Positions 20,897-32,596 of a stretch of 64,000 bases of DNA are shown piece after piece (within the stretch, counting starts at the first letter, position 1; every line of letters begins with the position of its first letter). Origin of the DNA: Elymus sibiricus. Taxonomy: Eukaryota > Streptophyta > Magnoliopsida > Poales > Poaceae. The stretch covers positions 415,709,162-415,773,161 of the forward strand of contig CM077675.1 of the NCBI GenBank assembly GCA_039707655.1. The letters are read 5' to 3'. The notes below the pieces were generated by a model, which worked only from the letters and a program-made list of their open reading frames with translations, had not been told where the DNA came from and searched no databases. The position numbers and the translations under genes are program-made.

Positions 20897-21487
20897 TGTC
20901 GTGGGAACGTGTCTGACAGTAGATGGTAGGGGTATGAAAGGAGAGGGCAGAGTCCTAGCTACGGCGAGGGTGTACACACAGATGTATGAGTTCAGGCCTC
21001 ACTCGGAAGTGATAACAGCCCTACGTCTCAGGTGCTCCGGGGAGCTTACTCTGTCGAGTGATACGTGTGTTGTGTTTACAAAGGATTGCGAACCCTTGTG
21101 CCAGTGGGGAGGGGTGGCTTATATAGAGTGCGCTGCCCCTCATAAACGTCCGGCATCTAAGGGATTGATTGTGGGGAGTAAAGAGGGATGTTACTGGTAA
21201 CGTATACAATAAATGCCAGTTAAGGCGGCGAGCGTAACGCCTGCCCGTTGGCGTCCCTGGGGAGACTCCCGGTCTTCTACAGTCGAGTGATTGGCGACCG
21301 CTCCGAGTGAGGGTTTACTGTCGAGTGTAGGGGGGGTCTTCCGAGTGAACATATGTCGAGTGACTCATATGCCATGGCTAGTTCAGTCGGAATCTCTCTT
21401 GTAGTCTTGTAGTTCTCCAATGTGGTGTCCTTAGGTGGGGTATGTAAGACAGGCCTAATACCCTACCCTAGGTACATATCCTCGTCA
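20897..21487 (-). repeat. 5' LTR of the Retand element
   Basis: It starts TGTCGTGGGAACG on the + strand, ends CTCGTCA and is 591 bp. Visible differences from the other LTR are at LTR positions 4, about 39, 83, 211, 297 and 575. The minus-strand TATA box TATATAA is at 21119-21125. Confidence 0.95.
21119..21125 (-). promoter_or_regulatory. TATA box of the Retand 5' LTR
   Basis: The minus strand reads CTATATAAG within a GC-rich context, in the middle of the 5' LTR and oriented toward gag. This is the expected position for the genomic RNA promoter. Confidence 0.65.
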
Positions 21488-23505
21488 GGCACCGCGTCAG
21501 CCGACTCCTCCTCCAAGTCCGGCACGGCGTCAGCCGACTCGTCCTCCTCCAAGTCCGGCACCGCGTCTGCCGTCTCCGCCGACTCAGCGTGCTCCGTCGC
21601 CTAAGCAACAGCGGAAGAGAGAGGCCGCAGCTACGACGGCTAGCGGTACAACAGGCAAGAAATTCAAATATGGTCCAAGCCTCAAGCCTCTTCCGAAGTT
21701 GTCTTACCACCTGACTGAGGAGGAACTCAACACCATAGTGAATGCCCAATTGAAGGCCCATTTTGGACCGAAACCGCCCCCGCCGCCAAAGGAGGAAGTA
21801 CCTGAGCATGTCTCACAACACTTTATTGATATGGCTCGACCGGCTGTCAAGCATAAGGACTGCGACTATGTGCGGTCTATCAAGAAGTCATATGTTGCAC
21901 AACAAAAGGAGTCGAGCTCGAGCTCGAGCCAAGTAGTTGGCAAAAAAAGCAGGAAAACTGTTCCCCAGCTGGGAGAACAGGCAGTGCAATCGATCCCCCC
22001 GCTCATTGTACAAACACCTGTGAGTACCACCGATCGGCTGGTAAAAACCGACGATCATAAAAGGCAGGCTAAAGAGACCGGTGTCACTGTTGAACAACTC
22101 CTAGGCCTTGACGAAATCCCCGGGCTTAAAGAGGAGGAAGTAAAATGGCAATATGTCCGCGGCAAACCTCTGGTCAAGCCTGACGATGTCAAGCTTCTAC
22201 CAACGAGAATGTACAATTTGCATACGTGGTACATGCAAGAAACAGCAAATACCAATCAAGAGTCCCTCATGGTGAAAGTCAAGAAAAAAGCATTACTTCC
22301 ATGGAAAAGATTTGTGGATTGATTATGAAGAGTTGTTTCAGTTATTCAATCAAGACGCACTCGACAAATCTATCTTCAGTTGCTATTGTCTGTAAGTGAT
22401 TTCTTTCTATAATTTAAGTCTCTAGCTAGCTGTGCTCTCGTTCATTACCTGTAATTATCCTCACTATATTCTTTTCTGTGGTATTATGCAGAATGAAGAT
22501 GTATGAAATGAAAAAAGCTGGACGCTATGGCATTGGGTTCATTGACCGAAATACGATTAATCAAAAGATATGGACAACTGAATGGTCGAGAAAAGACACA
22601 GAGAGATTCCTGCTAGAGTTTTTGAAGCGACTAAACACCCAACCAGAAATACTACTTCCTTACAACTTCGGGTGAGTGTTACTATATCTTGTACTACAAA
22701 TTCTATTTTTTTGCTTACTAGATGTTAATAAGTGTAGTTGATGAGTTATGCACATGCCCGCTTAATTATACAAAACGTGTGTGCATGCAGTTACCACTGG
22801 ATCTTGTTAATCATTGAAGTTGACAAGGGAAAAGTTGAAGTACTGGACTCACTATATAAGAATCCATCCGAATACGCAACCGTGAGGGGGATGGTCGACA
22901 GGTAATTTCAATCATTATCACACTATGTCGGCCTCTTTACTTCATTTCCTGATATCAACTAGTTAATAACTCCTTTATTCATTTTCTTTGCCGGCGGGCA
23001 GGGCTTGGGCCAAGTTCATCAAACTAGTCCCAGGCGACTGGGCACAAAAGCTGACATGGGTGCGACCCAAGGTAATTAAGTAGTACTAGCTAGCTACGTC
23101 CGTGCATCTCTTTAATTCTAGTTTCAATACCATTATCATGCTTGATTAATTATTACCTGATTGAATTTTATTCTCGTAAAGTGCATGAGGCAGGAGCAGG
23201 GGAATAATTTATGCGCATACTACGTTTGCGAGAACATTCGCATGATCACGTCTGAAAGGAGCAGAGATGAAAGAAATCTTTGGGTACGGTTGCCAGAACA
23301 CTATCCATAATTTTTTATCATGATCTAGCTAATATATATACACACAACTAATATATTCATCTTGATCTCCTTCTTATAGATGACGGAGATGCGGGGCCAG
23401 CTCCTACCAACGGCTCGTGTATGAGCAATTCAAGAGGAAATAGCTAGATTTCTGCTCGACCAGGTCATAGATCCCAAAGGAGAATACCATTACAAGAAGC
23501 AGTAA
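21488..23505 (+). pseudogene. CACTA-1 second gene, 3' half with Ulp1-like (C48) cysteine peptidase domain
   Basis: The frame resumes after the GGCAC duplication inside the proline-rich repeat and runs to a donor at 22392. Later exons are 22492-22671, 22791-22901, 23002-23071, 23182-23283 and 23380-23505. The C-terminal domain has the Ulp1/SENP layout: His in GYHWILL, Asp in VEVLDSLYK, then a Gln and the nucleophile Cys in RQEQGNNLCAYYVC. Such domains cleave SUMO-like conjugates; in CACTA elements the substrate is unknown. Two breaks are visible: a one-base shift in AAGAAAAAAG near 22281-22290, and TGA at 23422-23424, where Arg (CGA) is expected. Together with the upstream TGA and the retrotransposon, the gene is dead in this copy. 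Confidence 0.82.
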
Positions 23506-23810
23506 TGCCTGCATATGTAATGATCCGCAAATTGTAGGAGAAATTGTATATACCAAATTGTATATATATGTATGTGAATGGTCGTCCTACGAGAAATTCG
23601 ATGATATATATATATGATCGGTTCTACGAGAAATTCTACTTTTATATATATGCACAACGTGTGCAGTATGTAGTAGCGTAATATATGTTTGAAATGAAAA
23701 ATAATTAAATGGAAAACACAAAATTAAAAGGAAAAATAAACCATAATTAATTCATAAACCCCTAAAGGATTAAAAGGAAAAATAAACCAAAATTAAAAGA
23801 ATTAAATACT
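23506..23810. other. 3' non-coding region of the CACTA-1 second gene
   Basis: AT-rich, with a run of TATATA words (23566-23650) and no ORF. It joins the stop of the peptidase gene to the subterminal repeats. Confidence 0.5.
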
Positions 23811-24023
23811 TTTAGTCCCGGTTGGTGTTACCAACCGGGACTAAAGGTCCCCCAGCCCATGGTGTCGGAAGGTGCCACATGGTGGGCCTTTAGTGCCGGG
23901 CCGTGTTGAACCGGGACTAAAGGGGGGGGGGGGGGGCTTTAGTCCCCACCCTTTAGTGCCGGTTGGAGAACCGGCACTAAAGGCCCTTACGAACCGGCAC
24001 TATAGGCCGATTCTGCACTAGTG
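23811..24023. repeat. 3' subterminal repeats and terminus of CACTA-1
   Basis: Alternating direct and inverted copies of TTTAGTCCCGGTTGG and TTTAGTGCCGGTTGG pair with each other, for example at 23811-23847 and 23951-23983. There is a 15-base G run at 23922-23936. The terminal bases on the minus strand are CACTAGTGCAGAATCGGCC, beginning at 24023. Confidence 0.93.
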
Positions 24024-24720
24024 CTTGCAAGTTGGATACTTTGTTTTGTGCTCATGCTCGTTACGATATAAGATACAATCATTTACGCATGCGTGATATC
24101 CTCATCGACACTCTTAGGCAACAAATTCCCCTTGGAAAAAACTTTGTGTAAATATTCTAATGTAGCATCCAGACTTGCGTATGTGGTCTTGAATCTTGCC
24201 TTGATGTCCAGAAGTTTGAGCGTGACGTGCAGGCGGGTGTGCTCAGGGTCGCAACCTTCATACAGTGGAAGTTTCGCATCTAACTCCAATTGCACCAACT
24301 TGACAGCCTCTTTAATAGCAGCTCTCTCATTTGTAGACATGAGGATCCTAGAGCATTTCAGCCAATGACATATCCTGTGTGACATGATCCTCTTCATGTT
24401 CGCATGGCATTTCATCATTTTCTCCTCCATTCGCATGTTCATTATTGTTTCCTCCTTTTGGCGGCCCTGCTTCATCGAAAGGGTTTTCTGCTTTCATATC
24501 CGCCACTCAATTGTCGTCGCAAACATCCTTATCCTCCTCAACATGCTTTATCCACCCTGTATAATCTTGAACAAAATCACGACGGAGCAAGTGCACCAGG
24601 ATTCTACCATCGAACGGGTTACGAAAAACTCCATTTTTGCATGTCTTACATGGACATAATATTTGCATTGAATACTTTTCTATCATATTCGTCACTATGA
24701 AATTGAGAAAGGACTTCACA
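24024..24720 (-). pseudogene. N-terminal part of a second CACTA transposase (CACTA-2), cut by CACTA-1
   Basis: The minus-strand reading frames give a TNP2-family N-terminal part. It has a zinc-binding transposase-associated segment (ILCPCKTCKNG, RILVHLLRRDFVQDYTGWIKH), an acidic linker, then a conserved stretch (ELDAKLPLYEGCDPEHTRLH, SLDATLEYLHKVFSKGNLLP). The last segment, 24024-24086, reads NDCILYRNEHEHKTKYPTCK up to the exact base where CACTA-1 ends. Frames change near 24095 and 24340, and a TAG interrupts LAEML near 24350. The rest of this transposase should lie on the far side of CACTA-1, left of the window. It is a different subfamily from the CACTA-1 transposase. Confidence 0.85.
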
Positions 24721-25435
24721 CTTCAATCCATATTGAATCTTTAATTCAACTGATCAAAGCAGCATGCAAAGGTTATAAGTACAAAAAGAATTACATATAT
24801 TACCAACGAGGGCATACAAAATTTCGACATGATCATTGCTAAAAAATAGACATATTGAGTGTCAAAAATTTGACGCAACGGAAATGAGTCGACGTTTTGC
24901 CAAAATACTGGCAACTCTCTAGACATTCCCATCCACGTTTCGCCATATACAATCACACACACATTCATCCATATGCATCATGCAAATAATTAATTAACGA
25001 GAAATTTGTTTGTGTCAATTACCTCAAAGACGAGACACGAGTCGAGCTACTCCTCGATCGATAATGCGAGATGCCGGCCAACCGTACGTAGGTTGGAGGG
25101 CGTCATTAATGGAGTGTGGTGAAACTTTTCATGCAAGTGAGTGGGTGAAGGAGAGAGCTAGCTAGCTAGCTTAGGAAATGGGTGTGTGGAGGCTAATGAG
25201 CTTAATTGTGCATCACCTAGATAGATCTAACTACGTAATTGAAAATCATGATAAAAAATATGGTTTTCTCAAGATGAAGAGAAGAGAGAGAGAGAGAGGA
25301 GGAAGAGGAAGACAAAGAGATAGGAAGAAGAAGGAAATATCCTAGATGGATGGACAAGGTCATCACGTGTGAATATTGCTACGACTTAATTAGTGGCGTC
25401 TCTAAAGCAAGCAACACCATCATTATTATGTATAT
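24721..25435. other. 5' non-coding part of CACTA-2, no gene supported
   Basis: AT-rich intron- or leader-like sequence upstream of the CACTA-2 transposase. It includes a purine-rich tract (GAGAGAGA...GGAAGAGGAAG) at 25270-25345 and a GCTAGCTAGCTAGC run near 25157. A 75-aa hydrophobic minus-strand frame (24741-24968) has no domain and is probably chance. Confidence 0.4.
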
Positions 25436-25750
25436 TCCTGACGTGCCATAGTCGCTAAGCCAGTGTTATGTGGGCCCCAAAGTGGACCGACAAAAGTGAA
25501 CCCGAAAAATATTATGTTGGCGTACGGTAGAACGCAACGCCATAGCTATGGAAATTATTGCCGGCGTGGTGTAATTCGGTTACCCCAACAGTAAGTTATG
25601 CCTGGTCACAATGTTGGGACCCACATACAAGTGGAATGCTATAAAAGTTTAATGCCAGCACTAAGTCAACAGCTATGGCGTACGAAAAAAGGCGACGCCA
25701 ACACTATTTGAAAAATATAGTGCTGGCGTTGGTTGGAAATGGCGCGCCAC
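25436..25750. repeat. Possible subterminal repeat region of CACTA-2
   Basis: Short related words recur in both orientations: GTTGGCGTACGG, CGCCATAGCTATGG, GCTATGGCGTACG, AGGCGACGCCAACAC, TAGTGCTGGCGTTGG. This clustering resembles CACTA subterminal repeats and lies on the 5' side of the CACTA-2 gene. I could not fix the terminal CACTA; a CACTATA read on the minus strand at 25705-25711 is one candidate but looks internal. Confidence 0.4.
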
Positions 25751-26367
25751 CAAGATCGCTCCTCTTTCCAGACAAGACACACTTTTAATCCTTCGTTCCA
25801 GAGCATTGTGCGGCGTAACTCTTTTCCGTCTTGCTTCCGAGTGTGCACCGGGGAGTGGAACAGTAGGCCTCCGAAACTCCGTCTCTTGTGATCCGGTATG
25901 GGAGAGGGACGATTAGGTTTTTTAGGAGCGCCTTTGCGCGGCAACCATATCCTTGATCATCGTGGTTGCGAACAGCTACATCCCCGACGTTAAATTTCTC
26001 AACAACGACTTTTCACCAACGTCAACCACCTCTACGGCAACATAACAAACTTTGCATCTGCTTCCGCTGCTACGTATGCCATCTTATCCTCTTTGTTAGG
26101 GCTAGTGTTTAGTTTACTGCTGGTAGCAATCGATTTGGATGCATCTTTCTTATGATCCCAATTTCATGACCAGATTCAACAATTTGTTACTTGTTTCGAT
26201 TATAATCGTTATAATGCTATTCAGTTTTATCCACTGTTTTTATAGAATAAACTTAATAGAAAATTCCTCAAATCTTCAACATAAATACGATACACTTGAC
26301 ATAGGGCTAGTGGACACATGGATGCACAAACATGGACATGTACTCATCACTTGCAAAATGAATCTTA
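25751..26367. other. Unassigned sequence between CACTA-2 and the Harbinger-like element
   Basis: No ORF with a recognisable domain on either strand. It may still belong to CACTA-2. Confidence 0.4.
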
Positions 26368-26934
26368 GGGCATCTCCAAAGCGGACCCTAATATCGCCCG
26401 CAAACATCGGGAGCAAGCTTTTCAGGCGCAGTTTGACATCCAACGTTGTCCCAAATTTGTCCGCGGCCTAGTCCGATTTTCTGAAATCCTACAAATCGAA
26501 AGCAATGTGGAGGCTTTGCGGGAATCCATACATCCACATAACAAACCAAAATGACCAAAGGCCGCTGCAATGTTTTCCTATTTGGCGGAAGGTACTAACA
26601 GGCAATATACATGGCTGCTAATTAGTGTAGCATTTCACGGAAGCTAGTAGTGCTAGCTCGACATGATGGCGGAAGCTCCTAAACACATAGCTGTTTACGT
26701 TGCACATCACCTGGCTGTTTAGGAATTGGATGGCGCCGAAGCTCCTATCATACGTTAGGATGAGGTTACTAATTTGGTGGAAGGTTATTTGCTGCTATTT
26801 TTTTAATAAAGTCAATAAAATGAACATTTGATAATTGAGATACAAGATTAGATGGACGGTTTTTATATCATGTTCGTGCCACGGTTCGCAGAGGACTAGT
26901 GTTCCGGTTTTAGGGGATAGAGTTGGAGATGCCC
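26368..26934. mobile_element. Non-autonomous PIF/Harbinger-like element, 567 bp
   Basis: The ends are GGGCATCTCCAA and, inverted, TTGGAGATGCCC, flanked on both sides by TTA (26365-26367 and 26935-26937). A 3-bp TTA duplication with a GG-starting terminal inverted repeat fits the PIF/Harbinger superfamily. No transposase frame is present. TIRs of the GAGCATCTCCA type are common in grass genomes. Confidence 0.7.
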
Positions 26935-27094
26935 TTACTACACTTGGCTCATGGAGCTAGCCAAAAGATTGATGAAGCCACCAGAGATCCGCCTCACTCT
27001 TTTTTCTTTATTGACAGTGACCTGCCTCACTCTTACCATCAAAGGGATTTCCGTCTTGGCAAGAAATAGAATGACTACCGAAAATCCATCTCAG

Positions 27095-27470
27095 CACCCA
27101 AGCTCATCTGCTCATCAGCTAAAGTAAATTCAAAAACACTACAAAAATTCAAAAACATCTGAATTTTTCTTGTTGGACGATGTTCGAGTATGTGAATCCC
27201 GGCACAATTTCATTATGTTTGGACATCTAAGGATCTCGTCGTAAAAAAGAGAAAATCGGTCCGGATAGTGCTTAAACAGTATCCTTACTTACATAGCCGA
27301 TTTTTTTTTTGTCGCGCGCTCCTCGAATGTCCAAACTCCACCAAAATTTTCACGAACATCACGCACACGAGCATCTTGCCTGGAAAAACATTGGATTTTT
27401 TTATTTTTTTTCTATTTATAGTGATTTTTGGATTTTGCCCGGGCTCATCTGAGCCCGGGAGCAGAAACAC
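27095..27470. other. Repeat-like segment containing a perfect 10-bp hairpin
   Basis: Poly-A/T-rich sequence ending in CCCGGGCTCA-TC-TGAGCCCGGG at 27438-27459, a perfect 10-bp stem with a 2-base loop. The segment begins near CCAAGCTCATCTGCTCATC. I suspect the end of a small transposable element, but a matching terminus and duplication are not clear. Confidence 0.35.
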
Positions 27471-27499
27471 CGCTCTCAATGACTACCACATATATATCT

Positions 27500-29109
27500 A
27501 GGATATGTCTTAGTAGCAAGACGTAGGCAATCAAGCTAGCTAGTGTATGTTTGGTAAGGAATAATGAATCATCCTCTTGTCAGTTCTCGGTTATCCAATC
27601 TATATTGGATTCTCAACTACATTATCTCAACATGATATTACCTCTAACAACTTTGAGGTTTCATAACTTTGTTTTCTGTTTGATCTCCTAAAGTAGTGTA
27701 GATTGATTCTATGATAGCAACTTCAACCAATGTATTATTTCCTTTCCAAAGAGGAAACAATAAAGCAGGGACTACCCAGTAATATGATGGTGTTGGTTAG
27801 CATTAGCTTTTGAATCAGATGTAAAGGAACGCTATTTACTAACTAACAGTTCCAGTACACACATAATTGTTGTGAGTGGAGAAGCTATCAGACTAGCTAC
27901 TTTTAATCTTGCAGCATTACTGTAAAGATTCTTATATGTTTAATTGATCTGTTCTTCTCACCTCGAAGCCGTCGCAAAAAACCACATTCTTGACATACCT
28001 TACATGAATTTACACTTCTAGCAAACCATATTACATTATGTGTGTGTGCCATGAAGAGCAGCTAAACCCTTTGGGCTCTTTCACCCCATGACTGTCATCG
28101 TCCGCTAGCAAACTATATATTGTTATGACTATTTGATCAAAGTATGAGTGACCCCAAAAAATTCCCAACCAACATATTGTCAAAGTATGCACAACACATA
28201 TGCATGGAAGACCCAGTAATATCTTTGGCTTTAATAATAAAGTATCAAATCATCTGATGTTACATCTCTGAGGCCTAAAGGTGATTCCATGAGTATTGAA
28301 TATTCAAGATGATGGTCCTGATGCTAGGACCTAATTAATACATTACCAAAAAAGCAGGTCATCAAGCAGATAAATATTATGTGTCTGAAAAAGATAGATA
28401 AATATCCATAAAAGAGAAAGGTAGATAAATATATTAATAAAGGTACATTTCTTAATTTCGAGCATACCATATGGTTTCCACTGCAAAAAAAATCTAAAAG
28501 GAAGACACTCTCTTCATTTCAATTAATAGGAAAGACAGTGCATTTGAAGTTTGTTTACAAATCAAGTAACAAATGTTACTTCATGATTTATACATTGACT
28601 TATTTCACCAAACGGTTTCTTTCACAAATAAAATGCATGAAGTTTGCAGGCATGATTGGGCTTTACCGGCAACCTGATAATGGCATTTTTTCTAACTAAT
28701 CGTTGTTGCCCAAGCAATCTAGTCCAACACACAAACACCATTTAATCGACTTGATTGTGCTTATTACACTACACAAGCATGCTTGCACTTTTCACCTCTT
28801 GACAGACTAACACTGTGTTTGTCGACTAAAAATGCATTGCACAAATTGCTCTCCTGCCTTCGAATGGACCTCATTCATTTCATATTTTGCATAAGCAAAA
28901 ACCGAAGTGTCTACACACAATCCTGGATCAATGCTTGGCATACCAAATTTGTTTCTTGTATGTGAAATTTGTGGACTCTTTTGTGGCAGCGCAACAATTT
29001 AATTTCAACTCATGAATTTACTCTAAAAAAGCAACTGCAATTTAATGCAGACAACATGAAACATGTCATCACATATCTTCCTTATTTTGTAGACCATTTA
29101 GGGCCCTCA
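27500..29109. other. Unassigned AT-rich intergenic sequence
   Basis: No domain-bearing ORF, no long repeat and no RNA gene seen on either strand. It is the pre-insertion sequence on the left of the first Athila element. Confidence 0.5.
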
Positions 29110-29114
29110 CTTGA

Positions 29115-30520
29115 TGATAACCCACAAGTATAGGGGATCGCAATAGTTTTCGAGGGTAGACTATTCAACCCAAATTTATAGATTCGACACAATGGGAGCC
29201 AAAGAATATTTGTGAGTATTAGCAGTTGAGTTGTCAATTCAACCACACCTGATGATTAAATATCTGCAGCAGAGTGATCAGTAGCATAGTAGTATGATAG
29301 TTTTGATAGCAGTAGTACCAGTAACGGTAACGGTAACAGCGATAGCAATAGTTTTGTAGCAAGTGTAACAGTAGCAGTAGCAATAGTAACTTAGCAAGAA
29401 CAATATGTGGAAAAACTCGTAGGCACTGGATCGGTGAACAATAGATTCATCATATAACAGTCATAACCTAGGGCGACACAGAACTAGCTCCAGTTTATAA
29501 ATGTAATGTAGGCATGTATTCCGTAAATAGTCATACGTGCTTATGGAAAAGAACTTGCATGACATCTTTTGTCCTACCCTCCCGTGGCAGCGGGGTCCTT
29601 AAGGAAACTAAGGGCTATTAAGGCATCCTTTTAATAGAGAACTGGAACAAAGCATTAACACATAGTGAATACATGAACTCCTCAAACTACGGTCATCACC
29701 GGAAAGTATCCCGACTATTGTCACTCCGGGGTTTACGGATCATAAAACATAGCAGGTGCATATGACTAGCAAGATCGGATCAAGAACCTAGATATAATGG
29801 TGATAACATAAACGGTTCAGATCTGAAATCATGGCACTCGGGCCCTAGTGACAAGCATTAAACATGGCAAAGTCATAGCAACATCAATCTCAGAACATAG
29901 TGGATACTAGGGATCAAGCCCTAATAAAACTAACTCAATTACATGATGAATCTCATCCAACTCCTCACCGACCAGCAAGCCTATGAAAGAATTACTCACT
30001 CCCGGTGGGGAGCATCATGGAATTGGCGATGGAGAAGGGTTGATGATGACGAAGACCGAAGATTCCCCTCTCCGGAGCCCCAAACGGACCCCATATCTGC
30101 CTCCCGATGAAGAACAGGAGATGGCAGCGGCTCCGTATCATAAAACGGGATGAAACTTTCTCTCCTATTTTTTCTCCGAAAATAGGATTTTATAGTGCCG
30201 GAATTAGGGTCAGTGGGGCCACGAGGTGGGCACAACCCACCAGGGCACGCCTGGAGGGGGTGGCGCGCCCTGATGTATCGTGCCCAACCAGGGCACCCCC
30301 TCTGGTGGTTCTTGGCTCCAGTAATTTTTATTTATTGTAAAATAAATCTCCAAAAAGTTTCGTCCAGTTCCGAGGACTTTTATTTCTGCACAAAAACAAC
30401 AACATGGTAGTTCTGTTGAAAACAGCGTCAGTCCGGGTTAGTTTCATTCAAATCATGCAAATTAGAGTCCAAAACTAGAGCAAAAGCGTTAGGAAAAGTA
30501 GATACGACGGAGTCGTATCA
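29115..30520 (-). repeat. 3' LTR of Athila-1
   Basis: Starts TGATAACCCACAAG and ends AGTCGTATCA on the + strand. Minus-strand TATA box CTATAAAATCC at 30188-30194. The last 20 bases (GATACGACGGAGTCGTATCA) form a near-perfect inverted repeat that is absent from the other LTR, which ends AGACGTATCA. Confidence 0.93.
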
Positions 30521-30532
30521 ACTCCCCCAAGC

Positions 30533-32596
30533 TTAACCCATTGCTTGTCCTCAAGCAATTCAGTTGACAAACTGAAAGTGATAAAGAAAAACTTTTACAA
30601 ACTTTTGTTCTTGTTTACATATATATGCTTAAGTAGCACCCAAGTTTTCAGCAAAGATTATGACTAACCATGTGAGCAATAACTCTTAAAAATTATATTA
30701 ACTCATATCAATAATAAAATATCTCAAATGCAAACACTTTGTCAAAACAATCATGATATAATATGACAATAGTGGTATCTCGCTAGCACTTTCTGAGACC
30801 GCAAAACATAAATGCAGAGCACCTCCAAAGTTCAAGCAACAACTAAACATTGTAATTCATGGTAGAAAAGATCCAGTCATGCTGCACCCAACATTAACTA
30901 TACACAATGCATGAGGATGATAATAGTGCTCTCAGGTCTGGCGCTTATTTGAGAAGGTGATGACTCAACATAAAAGTAAATAGATAGTCCCTTCGCAGAG
31001 GGAAGCAGGGATTTGCATAGGTGCCAGAGCTCAAAGCTTAAATCAGAGATAAATATAATTTTGGGAGGTACACCCTTCCTGTCAACGTTACGACCAAGAG
31101 GTATCAATGTCTTCCATGCTAAACACATTAGCGGCAGTTCCCAAGCGGTAAAAGTAAAGGTTTATTCCCCCTCCACCAACAAACACACTCCACAGCTAGC
31201 CGAATCCACGGGTACCGTCCATACCAACAACATTCCTGGGGGAGTTTTTGTTTAATTATTTACAATTTTTGATTTTGGGACTGGGAATCCCTATTACCGT
31301 CCCTCTCGTGTAAGGACGAGTGAATAAACACTCATCATGATAATAACCCGCTTAGCATGGAAGATACTGACCGCCCCCTGTCGCTCCATGAGCGGTCCAG
31401 GCACACAAAATAGATGTTCATTTGAATTTTTAGAGGTGGCACATGGAAATTTACTTGGAACGGCAGTGTAATACCTAATATAGGTAGATATAGTGGACTC
31501 ATCTGGAATAACTTTGGTTTAAGGATTTTGACGTACAAGCAGTATTCCCGCTTAGTACACGTGAAGGCTAGAAAATAGGTTGAGAAGCGGCCAGCTAGAG
31601 AGCGAAAACGGTCATGAACATGCATTGTGAATAATAAACATTGAATACTAGCATGAGTAGGATATGGACACCATGAACATAAATATCATGAAGGCTATGT
31701 TGGTTTTGATTCAACTACATGCGTGAACATATGCCAAGTCAAACCACTTGAAACATTCAGAGAAGGATACCATATCATCATACCACATCACAATCATTTT
31801 AATGCATGTTGACATCCAAGATAAATCATTATCCACTCCTAGCTACTTAAACATGGCATGCGCAACTATAATCTCTAATTGTGATTGCAAACATGTTTGA
31901 TCATAATATGCTGAATCATGGATACTAGGTTAAACATATTTACAAAAACAAAAACAAGTTGAGTTCATATCCGCTTCTCTCTGCCACAGTCACTTCATCA
32001 AATATCGTCATTATTGCCTTTCACTTGCATGACCGTATGATATAAAAATAATAATAGTGCAAGAGTGCCGTGGACTAAGCTGGAATCTGCAAACATTTTA
32101 TTCAAGAGGAAAAGACAAAGTAACATGGGCTCTTTGTTAGATTAACAATAATGCATATGAGAGCCACTCAACATTTTCATCGTGGTCTTCTCCTTGGTAC
32201 GACTCAAATAAAAGGAAAAGAATTTCAGAGAAACACACTGAAATATTTTTTAGCGTTTTTGGTTTTTCTTGAAGAAAGGAAATTAAAGAGGGAAAAACAA
32301 AAACGAGAAAAACTATTTACACGGGAGAGCTCCCAACAAGTAAAATAAGAAACGAGAAATATTTTTGGGTTTTCTTTTGCTACCACAATCAATTTAAACT
32401 AGAAAGAAAAACCGAAAAGGACTAGGACTCAAAGTTTTTTAAACACGCAAGAAGAAAGCAGGAAAATAATTCTAGCATGGATAATACAATGAAAAAGTAT
32501 GGACACCGACAACTGGAATGAAAAGTGTAAACATGAATATAATGTCAGGGGAAACACGTACTGCCCCAAGCTTAGGCTTTTGGCCTAGCTTGGTAA
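30533..32596. other. 3' non-coding region of Athila-1
   Basis: About 2 kb between the extra gene and the 3' LTR. It contains no domain-bearing ORF. It holds the CCCCCAAGCTTAACCC end, T/A-rich stretches and a CTCCCAACAAG motif (32331-32341) that recurs in Athila-2 (61911-61921). In an intact Athila element this is downstream of pol. Confidence 0.6.

Larger units (their letters stand above)
8572..21487 (-). mobile_element. Complete Ty3/Gypsy retrotransposon of the Tat/Retand lineage
   Basis: The element is 12,916 bp with two 591-bp LTRs and a GGCAC duplication. Order on the minus strand: 5' LTR (20897-21487), primer-binding site, gag, protease, RT, RNase H, a second RNase H, integrase, tandem-repeat region, antisense gene, polypurine tract, 3' LTR (8572-9162). 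The second, archaeal-type RNase H, the repeat array after pol and the opposite-strand extra gene are hallmarks of the Tat lineage. By eye the LTRs differ at six positions in 591 (about 1%), which at the commonly used grass rate of 1.3e-8 per site per year gives roughly 0.4 million years. It is inserted in the second gene of CACTA-1. I cannot assign a Triticeae family name. Confidence 0.95.
1..24023 (+). mobile_element. CACTA-1: CACTA (En/Spm) DNA transposon, 5' end outside the window
   Basis: The element carries a TNP2 transposase gene followed by a second gene with a C-terminal Ulp1-like peptidase, both on the + strand. Its 3' terminus is seen at 24011-24023: read on the minus strand it starts CACTAGTGCAGAATC and is followed by subterminal repeats of the form CTTTAGTGCCGGTT. 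The 5' terminus lies before base 1. A complete Tat/Retand retrotransposon (8572-21487) interrupts the second gene, so about 11.1 kb of the visible span is CACTA-1 itself. The flank after 24023 is the transposase reading frame of another CACTA element. CACTA elements make 3-bp target duplications; CTT at 24024-24026 is the expected right copy. Confidence 0.93.

Noticed and set aside
25666..25944. 92-aa minus-strand frame starting MPRKGAPKKPNRP as a CACTA-2 exon
   Set aside because: Overlaps the repeat-like region and shows no similarity to transposase leaders that I know.
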